Positions 40,394 to 49,999 of a DNA stretch of 64,000 nucleotides are shown here, piece by piece; the first letter of the stretch is position 1, and every line of letters starts with the position of its first letter. The notes beneath the pieces were generated by a model that was given only the letters and a program-made list of their open reading frames with translations, was not told the DNA's origin and did not search any database. The translations under genes and the position numbers were made by a program. The stretch lies in NCBI RefSeq assembly GCF_014042355.1, contig NZ_JACEZU010000018.1, positions 18,532-82,531 of the forward strand, given 5' to 3'. Source of the stretch: Rugamonas apoptosis. GTDB lineage: Bacteria > Pseudomonadota > Gammaproteobacteria > Burkholderiales > Burkholderiaceae_D.

Positions 40394-43300
40394 ATGAACA
40401 TATCGCGCTTTTTCGTCGACAAGCCCATCTTCGCGGGTGTGCTGTCGATCATTATCTTCGTCGCCGGGCTGATCGCCATCTTCAAGCTGCCGATCTCCGA
40501 GTATCCGGACGTGGTGCCGCCATCGGTGGTGGTGCGGGCCCAATACCCGGGCGCCAATCCGAAGATCATCGCTGAAACCGTGGCCGCGCCGCTGGAAGAG
40601 CAGATCAACGGCGTCGACAACATGCTCTACATGTCGTCGCAGAACACCTCGGACGGCGCGCTGGCGCTGACCGTCACATTCAAGATCGGCACCAACGTCG
40701 AGCAGGCCGAGACGGCCGTGCTGAACCGCGTGCAGCGCGCCTTGCCGCGCCTGCCCGAGGAAGTGCGCCAGATCGGCGTGACGACCGTGAAGTCGTCGCC
40801 CAACCTGACCATGGTGGTCCACCTGCAGTCGCCCAACGGCCGTTACGACGACCTGTACCTGCGCAACTACGCGGTGCTGAACATCAAGGATCAACTGGCG
40901 CGCCTGCCCGGCATGGGCGACGTGCAGCTGTTCGGTTCCGGCGACTACGCCATGCGCATCTGGCTCGACCCGCAGAAAGTGGCGGCGCGCGGCCTGACGG
41001 CGAGCGACGTGGTGGCCGCCGTCCGCGAGCAGAACGTACAGGTGGCCGCCGGCGTGATCGGCGCCGGCCCCACCAAGAACGCGGACTTCCAGCTGACGGT
41101 CAACACCCAGGGCCGGCTGCAAAGCGAGGAGGAATTCGGCGACATCATCATCAAGACCAATGCCGATGGCGCCGTCACGCACCTGCGTGACGTGGCCCGC
41201 ATGGAGCTCGGTTCCAATACCTACGCGCTGCGCTCCCTGCTGAACAACAATTCGGCGGTGGCGATCCCCATTTTCGAGGCACCCAACGCGAACGCGCTGC
41301 AACTGTCGCATGACGTGCGCGAGACCATGGCCCGCCTGTCGAAAGATTTCCCGGAAGGCGTCACGTACAGCGTTGTATATGACCCGACCCAATTCGTGCG
41401 CGAATCGATCCGTGCCGTCATCCACACCCTGGTCGAAGCGGTGATCCTGGTGGCGCTGGTGGTGATCGTGTTCCTGCAAACCTGGCGCGCTTCGGTGATT
41501 CCGCTGCTGGCCGTGCCGGTCTCCATCATCGGTACCTTCGCCGTGATGCTGGGCTTTGGCTTCTCGATTAACACGCTGTCGCTGTTTGGCCTCGTGCTGG
41601 CGATCGGTATCGTGGTCGATGACGCCATCGTGGTGGTGGAAAACGTGGAGCGCAATATCGCCAACGGCCTGGCCCCGCGTGAGGCGACCATCCAGGCCAT
41701 GAAGGAGGTCAGTGGTCCCATCATCGCCATCGCGCTGGTGCTGTGCGCCGTGTTCGTGCCGATCGCCTTCGTGTCCGGCCTGTCGGGCCAGTTCTACAAG
41801 CAGTTCGCGCTGACCATCGCCATCTCGACCGTGATTTCGGCATTCAGCTCGCTGACGCTGGCGCCGGCCCTGGCCGCCTCGCTGCTGAGACCGCACGACG
41901 CGCCCAAGGACAAGCTGACCCGCGCGATGGACGCCGTCTTCGGCCGCTTCTTCGCCTGGTTCAACCGCTTCTTCCACCGCGCCTCGGATAACTACGAGAC
42001 CGGCGTGACGGCGATCCTGAAGCGCAAGGGCGGTTCGCTGGTGGTGTACGCCGTGCTGGCCGTGGCCGCCGGCTTCATGTTCAAGCTGGTGCCGCCTGGC
42101 TTCGTGCCAGCCCAGGACAAGCAGTACCTGATCGGCTTCGCGCAATTGCCGGACGCCGCCTCGCTGGACCGCACCGACGCCGTGATCCGCAAGATGTCGG
42201 ACATCGCCAAGGACGTGCCGGGCGTGGAAGCGTCGATCGCTTTCCCCGGCCTGTCGATCAACGGCTTCACCAACGCGCCGAATGCCGGTATCGTGTTCAC
42301 GTCGTTGAAACCGTTCGAGGAACGCACCAAACCAAGCGAATCGGCGCAAGCCATCGCCGGCGAGATCAACAAGCGCATGGGCGCGATCGAAGGCGCGTTC
42401 GTGATGGTGCTGCCGCCGCCGCCGGTCAATGGCCTGGGCACCACGGGTGGCTTCAAGCTGATGCTGGAAGACCGCGACAACCTGGGCTACGATGAACTGA
42501 ACAAGGTCGTGCAGGCGGTGCAGATGAAGGCCTGGCAGAATCCCAAGCTGGCCGGCGTGTTCTCCAGCTACCAGATCAACGTGCCGCAGCTGTTCGCGGA
42601 CGTGGACCGGGTCAAGGCCAAGCAACTGGGCGTGCCGCTGCAAACCATCTACCAGACCTTGCAGATCAATCTGGGCTCGCTCTATGTGAACGACTTCAAC
42701 CAGTTCGGCCGTACCTACCAGGTGCGGGTGCAGGCGGACGCAAAGTTCCGCTCGCACGCGGAAGACATCGCCCAGCTCAAGGTGCGCAGCGAGAAGGGCG
42801 AGATGATCCCGCTGTCGTCGCTGATGCGCGTCAAGGATAGCTATGGCCCGGACCGCGTGCAGCGCTACAACGGCTACGTGTCGGCCGAGATCAATGGCGG
42901 CCCCGCACCGGGCGTGTCGTCCGGCGAAGCGCAGGCTGAAATGACCAAGATCGTCAACGAAGTGCTGCCGAAAGGGATCAGCTACGAATGGACGGAACTG
43001 GTGTACCAGGACATCCTGTCCGGTAACACGATGATCTATGTGTTCCCGCTGTGCGTGCTGCTGGTGTTCCTGGTGCTGGCCGCCCAGTACGAAAGCTGGA
43101 CCCTGCCGCTGGCCGTGATCCTGATCGTGCCGATGTCCATCCTGTGCGCGCTGCTGGGCGTGAAGCTGACCCACGGCGACAACAACGTGTTCACCCAGAT
43201 CGCGCTGTTCGTGCTGGTGGGGCTGGCGTCGAAGAACGCGATCCTGATCGTGGAATTCGCCCGCGAACTGGAACACCATGGCCGCACGGTGGTGCAGGCT

Positions 43301-43576
43301 GCGCTGGAAGCATGCCGCCTGCGTCTGCGTCCGATCCTGATGACGTCGATCGCCTTCATCATGGGTGTGGTGCCGCTGGTGTTCTCGCACGGCGCCGGCG
43401 CCGAGATGCGGCATGCGATGGGTGTGGCGGTGTTCGCCGGCATGCTGGGCGTGACCTTCTTCGGCCTGTTCCTGACGCCGGTGTTCTACGTCCTGCTGCG
43501 CACGCTGGCTTTGCGCCTGGAGAAAAAATCCGCCACGGCCGATGTCGCCGTCGCGAAAATGGAAGGAACCCACTGA
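40394..43576 (+). CDS. mexF: RND multidrug efflux permease (MexF-like, HAE1)
   Basis: This 1060-residue proton-driven pump has the HAE1 layout of 12 membrane helices and two large periplasmic loops. The start FFVDKPIFAGVLSIIIF and LPISEYPDVVPPSV are typical, and the helix-4 proton relay is visible as VLAIGIVVDDAIVVVENVE with its two aspartates. The helix-10 region has GLASKNAILIVEFARELE. YLRNYAVLNIKDQLARLPG and MRIWLDPQKVAARGLT resemble MexF rather than AcrB. Substrates are not predictable; MexF-type pumps commonly export chloramphenicol and quinolones. It is the second gene of the operon. Confidence 0.95.
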   Translation: MNISRFFVDKPIFAGVLSIIIFVAGLIAIFKLPISEYPDVVPPSVVVRAQYPGANPKIIAETVAAPLEEQINGVDNMLYMSSQNTSDGALALTVTFKIGTNVEQAETAVLNRVQRALPRLPEEVRQIGVTTVKSSPNLTMVVHLQSPNGRYDDLYLRNYAVLNIKDQLARLPGMGDVQLFGSGDYAMRIWLDPQKVAARGLTASDVVAAVREQNVQVAAGVIGAGPTKNADFQLTVNTQGRLQSEEEFGDIIIKTNADGAVTHLRDVARMELGSNTYALRSLLNNNSAVAIPIFEAPNANALQLSHDVRETMARLSKDFPEGVTYSVVYDPTQFVRESIRAVIHTLVEAVILVALVVIVFLQTWRASVIPLLAVPVSIIGTFAVMLGFGFSINTLSLFGLVLAIGIVVDDAIVVVENVERNIANGLAPREATIQAMKEVSGPIIAIALVLCAVFVPIAFVSGLSGQFYKQFALTIAISTVISAFSSLTLAPALAASLLRPHDAPKDKLTRAMDAVFGRFFAWFNRFFHRASDNYETGVTAILKRKGGSLVVYAVLAVAAGFMFKLVPPGFVPAQDKQYLIGFAQLPDAASLDRTDAVIRKMSDIAKDVPGVEASIAFPGLSINGFTNAPNAGIVFTSLKPFEERTKPSESAQAIAGEINKRMGAIEGAFVMVLPPPPVNGLGTTGGFKLMLEDRDNLGYDELNKVVQAVQMKAWQNPKLAGVFSSYQINVPQLFADVDRVKAKQLGVPLQTIYQTLQINLGSLYVNDFNQFGRTYQVRVQADAKFRSHAEDIAQLKVRSEKGEMIPLSSLMRVKDSYGPDRVQRYNGYVSAEINGGPAPGVSSGEAQAEMTKIVNEVLPKGISYEWTELVYQDILSGNTMIYVFPLCVLLVFLVLAAQYESWTLPLAVILIVPMSILCALLGVKLTHGDNNVFTQIALFVLVGLASKNAILIVEFARELEHHGRTVVQAALEACRLRLRPILMTSIAFIMGVVPLVFSHGAGAEMRHAMGVAVFAGMLGVTFFGLFLTPVFYVLLRTLALRLEKKSATADVAVAKMEGTH

Positions 43577-45090
43577 TGAAACCGAACCTGATAGCCAGGG
43601 GCGTGGCCCCGCTGGTGGCGGCATTGCTGCTGACCGCTTGCGCCGCGCCTGAATTCAAGCAGCCGCAGATGAATGTGCCGGCCGCGTTCAAGGAAACCCA
43701 GACCCCGTCCGCCGACCAGGTGCGCACGGCCGCCGACGGCAGCACCTGGAAGCTGGGCCAGCCGGCCGAGCGCCAGGCGCGCGGCGAATGGTGGCTGGCC
43801 TTCCACGATACGGCCCTCAATGAGCTGATCGCGGAAGCCACCAAGGCCAACGCCAACCTGGAAGTGGCGGCCGCCCGCGTCAGGCAGGCGCGCGCCATCG
43901 CCGGTATCGCGGAGGCGGACCGCATGCCGCAAGTGGGCGTCAACGTGGGCGCCCAGCGCAACCGGGCGTCGGCACTGTCGCTGGGCCTGCCGGCCGGCAC
44001 GCCGGTGGCGCCGGGCACGGCCTACTCGGCCAACCTGACGGCCAGCTACGAGGTGGATCTGTTCGGCCGCGTGTCGTCCAATGTGAGCGCGGCCCGCAAC
44101 GACGCCGCGTCCGTGGAAGCCATGTACCGCTCGGTGCTGCTGTCGGTGCAGGCCGACGTGGCGCAGACCTATTTCCGCCTGCGTGCCACGGACGCTGAAC
44201 TGGACACGCTGAACCGCACCGTCAGCCTGCGCGAGGAAAGCGTCAAGGTCAACCAGCGCCGCTTCGACCTGGGCGACATCGGCGAATTCGACCTGTCGCG
44301 CGCCAAGACGGAACTGTCGACGGCGCGTGCGGAAGCCATCGGCCTGCAACGCCAGCGGGTGACCACCGAGCATGCGCTGGCCGTCCTGCTGGGCAAACCG
44401 GCGGGCAGCTTCACGGCCGGCGCCAGTCCGCTGCTCGATTCGTCGCTGCTGCCCGTGATCCCGGCCGGCCTGCCATCCACGCTGCTGGAGCGCCGGCCCG
44501 ACATCGCCGCCGCCCAGCGCAATATGGAAGCGGCCAACGCCCGCATCGGCGTGGCCCGTTCCGCCATGTTCCCGGCGCTGACCATCAGCGCCAATGGCGG
44601 CGGCGCGGCCGGCACCTTCGCCGACGTGTTCAAGTGGAGCAGCCGTTCGTGGATGCTGGGCGCGCTGATGTCCATGCCGCTGATCGATGGTGGCCGCAAC
44701 AACGCCAACATCGTGCGCAGCGAGGCGGCGTTGCAGGAATCGGTGGGCAGCTATCGCCAGAGCGTGCTGACCGCGTTCGCGGAGGTGGAAGACAACCTGG
44801 CCGGCCTGCGCATCCTGTCGGGCCAGACGGCGCAGATCGATGACGCGGTCGTGTCCGCACGCCGTTCGGCCGACCTGGCGCAGAAGCTGTACGCGGCGGG
44901 GCGCTCCAGCTACCTGGACCTGCTGGACGCGCAGCGCAACCTGGCCACGGTCGAACGCAACGCCGTGCAGTTGCGCGGCGGCCAGGCCGTGACGACGGTG
45001 GCGCTGATCCGCTCGCTGGGCGGTGGCTGGGACGGCGCCGGGCCGGCCGCGGCGCAATTGCCGCAAACGGCCATGCAGGCGTCCAACTGA
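43576..45090 (+). CDS. RND outer-membrane channel lipoprotein (OprN/NodT-like)
   Basis: This 504-residue channel has a lipobox (LLTAC, near residue 22) and two TolC-type repeats with NLTASYEVDLFGRVSSNVSAA and LLERRPDIAAAQRNME. Its ATG shares one base with the TGA of the permease gene (TGATG), so it is translationally coupled. With the adaptor and permease it makes a complete tripartite pump. The operon ends at a strong bidirectional terminator 21 bp later. Confidence 0.93.
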   Translation: MKPNLIARGVAPLVAALLLTACAAPEFKQPQMNVPAAFKETQTPSADQVRTAADGSTWKLGQPAERQARGEWWLAFHDTALNELIAEATKANANLEVAAARVRQARAIAGIAEADRMPQVGVNVGAQRNRASALSLGLPAGTPVAPGTAYSANLTASYEVDLFGRVSSNVSAARNDAASVEAMYRSVLLSVQADVAQTYFRLRATDAELDTLNRTVSLREESVKVNQRRFDLGDIGEFDLSRAKTELSTARAEAIGLQRQRVTTEHALAVLLGKPAGSFTAGASPLLDSSLLPVIPAGLPSTLLERRPDIAAAQRNMEAANARIGVARSAMFPALTISANGGGAAGTFADVFKWSSRSWMLGALMSMPLIDGGRNNANIVRSEAALQESVGSYRQSVLTAFAEVEDNLAGLRILSGQTAQIDDAVVSARRSADLAQKLYAAGRSSYLDLLDAQRNLATVERNAVQLRGGQAVTTVALIRSLGGGWDGAGPAAAQLPQTAMQASN

Positions 45091-45110
45091 CGTCAAGGCA
45101 GTGAGCAAGT

Positions 45111-45143
45111 AAAAAAGGCAGGGCGATCGCGCCCTGCCTTTTT
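45111..45143. terminator. bidirectional terminator between the RND and Anbu operons
   Basis: A GGCAGGGCG / CGCCCTGCC stem with loop ATCG is flanked by six A on the left and five T on the right, so it can stop both the rightward pump transcript and the leftward Anbu transcript. Confidence 0.92.
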
Positions 45144-45170
45144 GCGTTATGCGGATCGCTTTCGTCCGCT

Positions 45171-46043
45171 TTACTGTTGCCCGTCGGAGAATTGCTGGGA
45201 CAAGGTCTGCAGCGGCGACCGGCTTGCGGACGGCACTGCCGCACCCGGCGGCGTCACCCGCACCGGCTGGCTGCCGGCGTTCGCGGAGTGCAACACGTTG
45301 CCGGCCGTCCCGGCGGCCGCGTTCCAGACCGGCGCGTCCAAGCCTTCGAACACGGTTTTGAGCTGGTGGCCCCAGGTGCGGCGGATCATCTGGAAATATT
45401 CGTTGCGTTCGTCGATGGTGACGAAATGGGTCACCGCCAGCCGGTCGGTCTCGTACACCAGCAAGTCCAGGGGCAGGCCGACCGAGACGTTGGAACGCAG
45501 GGTGGAATCCATGGAGATCAGCGCACACTTGGCCGCATCGTCGAGCGAGGTGGCCGGGGTGATCACGCGGTCGATGATGGGCTTGCCATACTTGGCTTCG
45601 CCGATCTGGAAATAGGTGTTCTCGTCGTGCGATTCGATGAAGTTGCCGGCCGAGTAGATCTGGAACAGGCGGCAGCGTTCGCCCTTGATCTGGCCGCCGA
45701 AAATGATGCTGACGTTAAATTCGATCCCGAACGCGGCCAGCGACTTGGCGTCGCGCTCATGCACCTGGCGCACGGCCTGGCCCAGGATGCGGGCCGCTTC
45801 GTACATATTGGGCGCGTTCCAGATGCTGAGCCCGTCGTCGGTGCGCAGTTCGTTGACCAGCTGGCGTATCGATTGCGAGATCGACAGATTACCGGCCGTC
45901 ATCATGACCATCACGCGCTCGCCCGGCGCTTCAAACACGCTCATCTTGCGGAACGTGCCGACCTGGTCGACACCGGCGTTGGTGCGCGAATCCGATAAAA
46001 ACACCAGCCCGGCGTTCAGCCGCATGGCAGCACAATAAGTCAT
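45171..46043 (-). CDS. Anbu proteasome-related peptidase
   Basis: This 290-residue protein is a member of the Anbu family, ancestral relatives of proteasome beta subunits and HslV. After Met removal the catalytic residue is the N-terminal Thr (MTYCAAMRL), followed by GLVFLSDSRTNAGVDQVGTFRKM, with the Asp and Lys positions of the Ntn fold. FNVSIIFGGQIKGERCRLFQIYSAGN is typical. About 50 residues at the C-terminus are Pro/Ala/Ser-rich and extend beyond the core. It is the last gene of a four-gene operon; its substrate and need for an unfoldase are unknown. Confidence 0.92.
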   Translation of the reverse strand: MTYCAAMRLNAGLVFLSDSRTNAGVDQVGTFRKMSVFEAPGERVMVMMTAGNLSISQSIRQLVNELRTDDGLSIWNAPNMYEAARILGQAVRQVHERDAKSLAAFGIEFNVSIIFGGQIKGERCRLFQIYSAGNFIESHDENTYFQIGEAKYGKPIIDRVITPATSLDDAAKCALISMDSTLRSNVSVGLPLDLLVYETDRLAVTHFVTIDERNEYFQMIRRTWGHQLKTVFEGLDAPVWNAAAGTAGNVLHSANAGSQPVRVTPPGAAVPSASRSPLQTLSQQFSDGQQ

Positions 46044-46083
46044 CGTCGTACGTTGTGGAGTGAAAGTGGGGTCATTTTACACG

Positions 46084-46887
46084 TCACTGGGGCACGATCC
46101 GGACGTTCACATTCAGCGATTCGGTGCCGCCGCCGCGCCGCATGCCGCGCACCGGCGCCGCGCTGTCGTAGTCGCGGCCCACGGCCAGCCGGCAATAGGC
46201 GTCCGTCATCAGGCGCGCGTGGGTGACGTCGATACTCACCCAGCCGCTGTAATCGTTGTCGTCGGCCCAGGCGTCGACCCAGGCGTGGCTGGCCGCGTGG
46301 CCGCTGTTTTCCGGATCGATATAGCCGGACACATAGCGCGCCGGGATGCCATGCGCATGGCAGCAGGCCAGGAACAGGTGCGCATGGTCCTGGCACACGC
46401 CCTGGCCCAGCGCCAGCGCGTCGCTGGCCGAGGTGTCCACGGCGGTCGCACCTTTTTGATACGGTACCGCACCAAAGATGTGCTCGGCCAGCCGCATCAG
46501 GTCACGGGTCGTCGCCTTGCCGTCCGGCAAACACGACGCCGCCAGCGCCAGGATGCCGGGCGTGGCCGCCGTGAGCCGGGTCGGGACGGTAAAGATCAGC
46601 GGCGACAGGGAGAAGCCGTTGGGAATCCGGCCCCGGTCCGGCGCGCTGGTTGCGACCACGCCGGTGGCGACGATGGACAGCGCTTGATGCGGCGTGTCCA
46701 TCGTCATCGTGTGCGACAGGTTGCCGTAGGCGTCGGTGTAGGCATGCACATCGCCGGGCGTGGACAACTGCCAGGACAAGACGTGCTGCTGCGCCTCCAC
46801 GCGCGGCGTCAGGTGCAGCTGCTGGATGGTGTAGGCCAGGGGCTGGGTGTAGGTGTAACGGGTTTCGTGCCGTATGGTCAGTTGCAT
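46084..46887 (-). CDS. transglutaminase-like cysteine protease of the Anbu operon
   Basis: This 267-residue protein has an N-terminal beta domain (LTIRHETRYTYTQPLAYTIQQLHLTPR) and a transglutaminase core. The Cys is in GQGVCQDHAHLF, the His in SHAWVDAW, and the Asp in SIDVTHAR, so the triad is complete. Such proteins may cleave or form isopeptide bonds. It is third in the operon, 40 bp before the Anbu gene and 15 bp after the alpha-E gene. Confidence 0.92.
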   Translation of the reverse strand: MQLTIRHETRYTYTQPLAYTIQQLHLTPRVEAQQHVLSWQLSTPGDVHAYTDAYGNLSHTMTMDTPHQALSIVATGVVATSAPDRGRIPNGFSLSPLIFTVPTRLTAATPGILALAASCLPDGKATTRDLMRLAEHIFGAVPYQKGATAVDTSASDALALGQGVCQDHAHLFLACCHAHGIPARYVSGYIDPENSGHAASHAWVDAWADDNDYSGWVSIDVTHARLMTDAYCRLAVGRDYDSAAPVRGMRRGGGTESLNVNVRIVPQ

Positions 46888-46902
46888 CGCGTCGTCTCCC
46901 GC

Positions 46903-47877
46903 CTAGGCCGCCAGCGGCACCAGGAAATCGCGGCTGACCCGATTGCCCAGTTCGTAGATATCGGCCAGGAAGCGGGTCAGCGTGTCATGCAGACCGTGCG
47001 CCAGGATGTCGTCGATCTTGCCGAACTGGAGTTGCGCGCGCAGCCGGCCGGCGAAGCGTTCCGTGTCGGCCGAGACGTCGTTGCGCACCTCGTGCAGATT
47101 CTGGACCACTTCGTCCATGCAGGCCAGCAGGGAGCGCGGCATGTCGCCGCGCAGGATCAGCAGCTCGGCGATGCGGGATGGCGTGATCACGTCGCGGTAG
47201 ACCTTGCGGTAGATCTCGAAGCCGGAAAGCGAACGCAGCATCGCACCCCAGTAATAGAAATCGCGCTGGCTCATGCCTTCCGGCGCCTCGGCCGCGCCGC
47301 TGTGGCCGCCGTGGTTGCTATGGTCGCCGTGATACTTCACGTCCAGGATGCGCGCCGTGTTGTCGGCCCGCTCCAGGAAGGTGCCCAGCCGGATGAAATG
47401 CACCGCCTCATCGCGCAACATGGTGCCCAGCGTGACGCCGCGCGACAGGTGCGAACGGTATTTGACCCATTCGAAGAATTTGCTGGGATCGGTTTCCAGC
47501 AGGTCGCTCTTGAGGCGGCGCTGCATGTCCAGCCAGGTCTGGTTCTGGATTTCCCACACTTCCGTCGTCAGCGTGCCGCGCACTGCGCGGGCGTTCTCGC
47601 GCGCCTGTGTCAGGCAGGCCACGATGGAGGAGGTGTTGTCCGGATCGCGCACCATGAAGTCGATCACCTCGCGGCTTTCGAGCGACTGGTATTTCTGGTC
47701 AAACGCCGTCTGCAGCTCGGAGATGCCGAGCAGGGCGCGCCAGCCCTGGGCGTTTTCCTCATCCGATTGCGGCAGCATCGAGGTCTGCACGTTCACATCC
47801 AGCATGCGCGCGGTGTTCTCGGCGCGCTCGGTGTAGCGGGCCATCCAGAACAAGTGGTCGGCGGTACGGCTCAGCAT
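46903..47877 (-). CDS. alpha-E domain protein of the Anbu operon
   Basis: This 324-residue all-helical protein matches the alpha-E family: LSRTADHLFWMARYTERAENTARMLDV at the N-terminus and LGTFLERADNTARILDVKYH in the middle. Alpha-E proteins occur beside circularly permuted ATP-grasp enzymes and are thought to form part of a peptide-ligating complex; no catalytic residues are known. The C-terminal third is Leu/Arg-rich and helical. It lies 21 bp after the ATP-grasp gene. Confidence 0.92.
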   Translation of the reverse strand: MLSRTADHLFWMARYTERAENTARMLDVNVQTSMLPQSDEENAQGWRALLGISELQTAFDQKYQSLESREVIDFMVRDPDNTSSIVACLTQARENARAVRGTLTTEVWEIQNQTWLDMQRRLKSDLLETDPSKFFEWVKYRSHLSRGVTLGTMLRDEAVHFIRLGTFLERADNTARILDVKYHGDHSNHGGHSGAAEAPEGMSQRDFYYWGAMLRSLSGFEIYRKVYRDVITPSRIAELLILRGDMPRSLLACMDEVVQNLHEVRNDVSADTERFAGRLRAQLQFGKIDDILAHGLHDTLTRFLADIYELGNRVSRDFLVPLAA

Positions 47878-47898
47878 AATGTCTCCCTCAATGGTGGC

Positions 47899-49329
47899 TC
47901 AACGTTCCAGTATCCAGGTATCCTTGGTGCCGCCGCCCTGCGACGAATTGACCACCAGCGAACCTTCCTGCAGCGCCACGCGGGTCAGGCCGCCGGGCAC
48001 CATGGAGATGGTCTTGCCCGACAGGACAAACGGCCGCAAATCGATGTGGCGCGGGGCAATGCCGCTTTCCACGTAGGTCGGACAGGCCGACAGGGCCAGC
48101 GTCGGCTGGGCGATATAGCCGTCGGGCCGGGCGATCAGGCGCTGGCGGAAATCCTCGATCTGCGCCTTGGTGGAGGCCGGGCCGACCAGCATGCCGTAAC
48201 CGCCGGCGCCGTGCACCTCCTTGACCACCAGTTGCGGCAGATGGTCCAGGGTGTAGGCCAGGTCCTCTTTCTTGCGGCACTGGTAGGTAGGCACATTGTT
48301 CAGCACCGGCGCTTCCGACAGGTAGAACTTGATCATGTCCGGCACATACGGATAGATCGACTTGTCGTCCGCCACGCCGGTGCCGATGGCGTTGGCCAGC
48401 GTCACGCGGCCGGCGCGATACACCGACAGCAAGCCGGGCACGCCCAGCGAGGAATCGGCGCGGAAGGCCAGTGGATCGAGGAAATCGTCGTCCAGGCGGC
48501 GATAGATCACATCCACCCGCTTGGGCCCGCGCGTGGTGCGCATGAACACCGTGTTGTCGCTGACGAACAAGTCCTTGCCCTCGACCAGTTCCACGCCCAT
48601 TTGCTGGGCCAGGAAGGCATGCTCGAAGTAGGCCGAGTTGTACATGCCGGGCGTCATCACCACCACGGTGGGATCGTTGATGCCCATGGGCGCGACCGAG
48701 CGCAGGTTATCGAGCAGCATGTCGGGATAATGATCGACTGGCGCGATGCGGTTGCGGGCAAACAGCTCCGGGAACAGCCGCATCATCATCTTGCGGTCTT
48801 CCAGCATGTAGGAGACGCCGGACGGTACCCGGAGATTATCTTCCAGTACATAGAACTCGCCCTGGCCGGCCCGCACGATATCGACCCCGGCGATGTGGGC
48901 GTAAATGTCGGATGCAACATCGATGCCCTGCATCTCGGGGCGATACTGGGCGTTCTTGTAGATCTGCTCGGCTGGGATGATGCCGGCCTTGATGATGTTC
49001 TGGTCGTGATATATGTCGTGGATGAACATGTTCAGCGCTTTCACGCGCTGCACCAGCCCGGTCTGCAACTGTTTCCATTCGGCCGCCGGAATGATGCGCG
49101 GGATGGTGCAGAAGGGAATCAGCCGTTCGGTGCCGGCATCGTCGCCATAGACGGCGAAGGTGATGCCGACCCGCCGGAACGTGAGGTCGGCTTCGGCGCG
49201 TTTGCGTTCTATGATGTCCGCCGACTGGCGCTGCAGCCAGCCGCAGAACTCGCGGTAGTGTTCACGCACATCGGCACTGGCCGTGTGCGCCAGGCCGTCA
49301 GCCGTCATTTCGTTGAAAAAATTAGCCAT
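47899..49329 (-). CDS. circularly permuted ATP-grasp protein of the Anbu operon
   Basis: This ~476-residue protein is a circularly permuted type 2 ATP-grasp ligase, which joins a carboxylate to an amine using ATP. Visible hallmarks are YLTFRRVGITFAVYGDD-like sequence near the N-terminus, FYVLEDNLRVPSGVSYMLEDR, VDVIYRRLDDDFLDPLAF and VVKEVHGAGGYGMLVGP with the ATP-binding lysine and glycine loop. It is the first gene of the operon. The ATG at 49329 has GGGA at better spacing than the ATG at 49338. Confidence 0.9.
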   Translation of the reverse strand: MANFFNEMTADGLAHTASADVREHYREFCGWLQRQSADIIERKRAEADLTFRRVGITFAVYGDDAGTERLIPFCTIPRIIPAAEWKQLQTGLVQRVKALNMFIHDIYHDQNIIKAGIIPAEQIYKNAQYRPEMQGIDVASDIYAHIAGVDIVRAGQGEFYVLEDNLRVPSGVSYMLEDRKMMMRLFPELFARNRIAPVDHYPDMLLDNLRSVAPMGINDPTVVVMTPGMYNSAYFEHAFLAQQMGVELVEGKDLFVSDNTVFMRTTRGPKRVDVIYRRLDDDFLDPLAFRADSSLGVPGLLSVYRAGRVTLANAIGTGVADDKSIYPYVPDMIKFYLSEAPVLNNVPTYQCRKKEDLAYTLDHLPQLVVKEVHGAGGYGMLVGPASTKAQIEDFRQRLIARPDGYIAQPTLALSACPTYVESGIAPRHIDLRPFVLSGKTISMVPGGLTRVALQEGSLVVNSSQGGGTKDTWILER

Positions 49330-49433
49330 ATCGAGCATTCCCAGTTGAACACGTTTGATTAACTATCAAGAACTGTGCCAGAGGAAATGCGCGATTTTGG
49401 TGCGATGGCCCCAACAGGATGGGGGCCGGAGAA

Positions 49434-49476
49434 AGCAGCGAGCGGGACGCGGCCGACAGACCGGGTCCCGCTCGCT
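49434..49476 (-). terminator. hairpin terminator after the Ala/Lys-rich protein gene
   Basis: AGCGAGCGGGAC and GTCCCGCTCGCT form a 12-bp perfect stem around a 16-nt loop. On the minus strand it is followed by GCTTTCTCC, a short U-rich tract, so it is a moderate terminator for the gene at 49500. Confidence 0.5.
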
Positions 49477-49499
49477 GGGGGGGGAAGGCAGGGGACGGC

Positions 49500-49811
49500 T
49501 TATTTGGAAGCGGCTGGCGCCGATGCTGCCGGGGTTTCCGTCTTCGACGCTTCCTTGTGGGCCTTGGCGTGCTTGGCTTTCTTGTGGGCCTTCACGGGAG
49601 CTGGCTTCTCTTCAGCCTTGGCGCTGGCGGCCATGTCCTTGGCGCTGGCAGTGGCACTGGCGCTGGCGGCTGGCTTGGCCGGGGTGGCAGCCTTGGCTTC
49701 CGCTTTCACGGCGGCTGGGGTGCTGGCCGTGGTGGCGCTGGCGGCGGGAGCTTGTGCAAAGGCGGCGGTAGCGAACAGGCCTGCGATCAGGGTAGCGATA
49801 ATCTTGGTCAT
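49500..49811 (-). CDS. Ala/Lys/Pro-rich exported low-complexity protein
   Basis: A 103-residue protein with a signal peptide (IIATLIAGLFATAAFAQ). The mature chain is almost entirely Ala, Lys, Pro, Ser and Thr, with KAHKKAKHAKAHKEASK near the end, so it is basic and probably disordered in the periplasm. Such proteins resemble acid-shock or histone-like low-complexity proteins in composition only. The stop is followed by a strong hairpin. Function unknown. Confidence 0.65.
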   Translation of the reverse strand: MTKIIATLIAGLFATAAFAQAPAASATTASTPAAVKAEAKAATPAKPAASASATASAKDMAASAKAEEKPAPVKAHKKAKHAKAHKEASKTETPAASAPAASK

Positions 49812-49999
49812 GATGTCATTCCTTCGGGTGGTTTATACAGCCGGGACAATTCCCGTGTCAGTGAGCAATAAACGGGCGGCCGGCGCGGGCAGTTGACGCC
49901 TATTACATCCGCTTACAAGCGCGTCCAAATTCTTACAACTGGCGCGCGGTGTGCGCTGGCGTACCATCGGCGCGATGTGGGCGCGCTATCCTGTGATGC

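Noticed and set aside
39101..43624. A 1507-codon open frame antisense to the RND adaptor and permease
   Set aside because: It mirrors the coding strand of mexE/mexF and is made of His, Gln, Arg, Val and Gly runs caused by high third-position GC. No domain, ribosome site or promoter supports it.
46060..49362. An 1100-codon open frame antisense to the four Anbu-operon genes
   Set aside because: It crosses four well-supported genes and their gaps on the opposite strand and has shadow-type composition. A GC-rich codon artefact is the simpler explanation.
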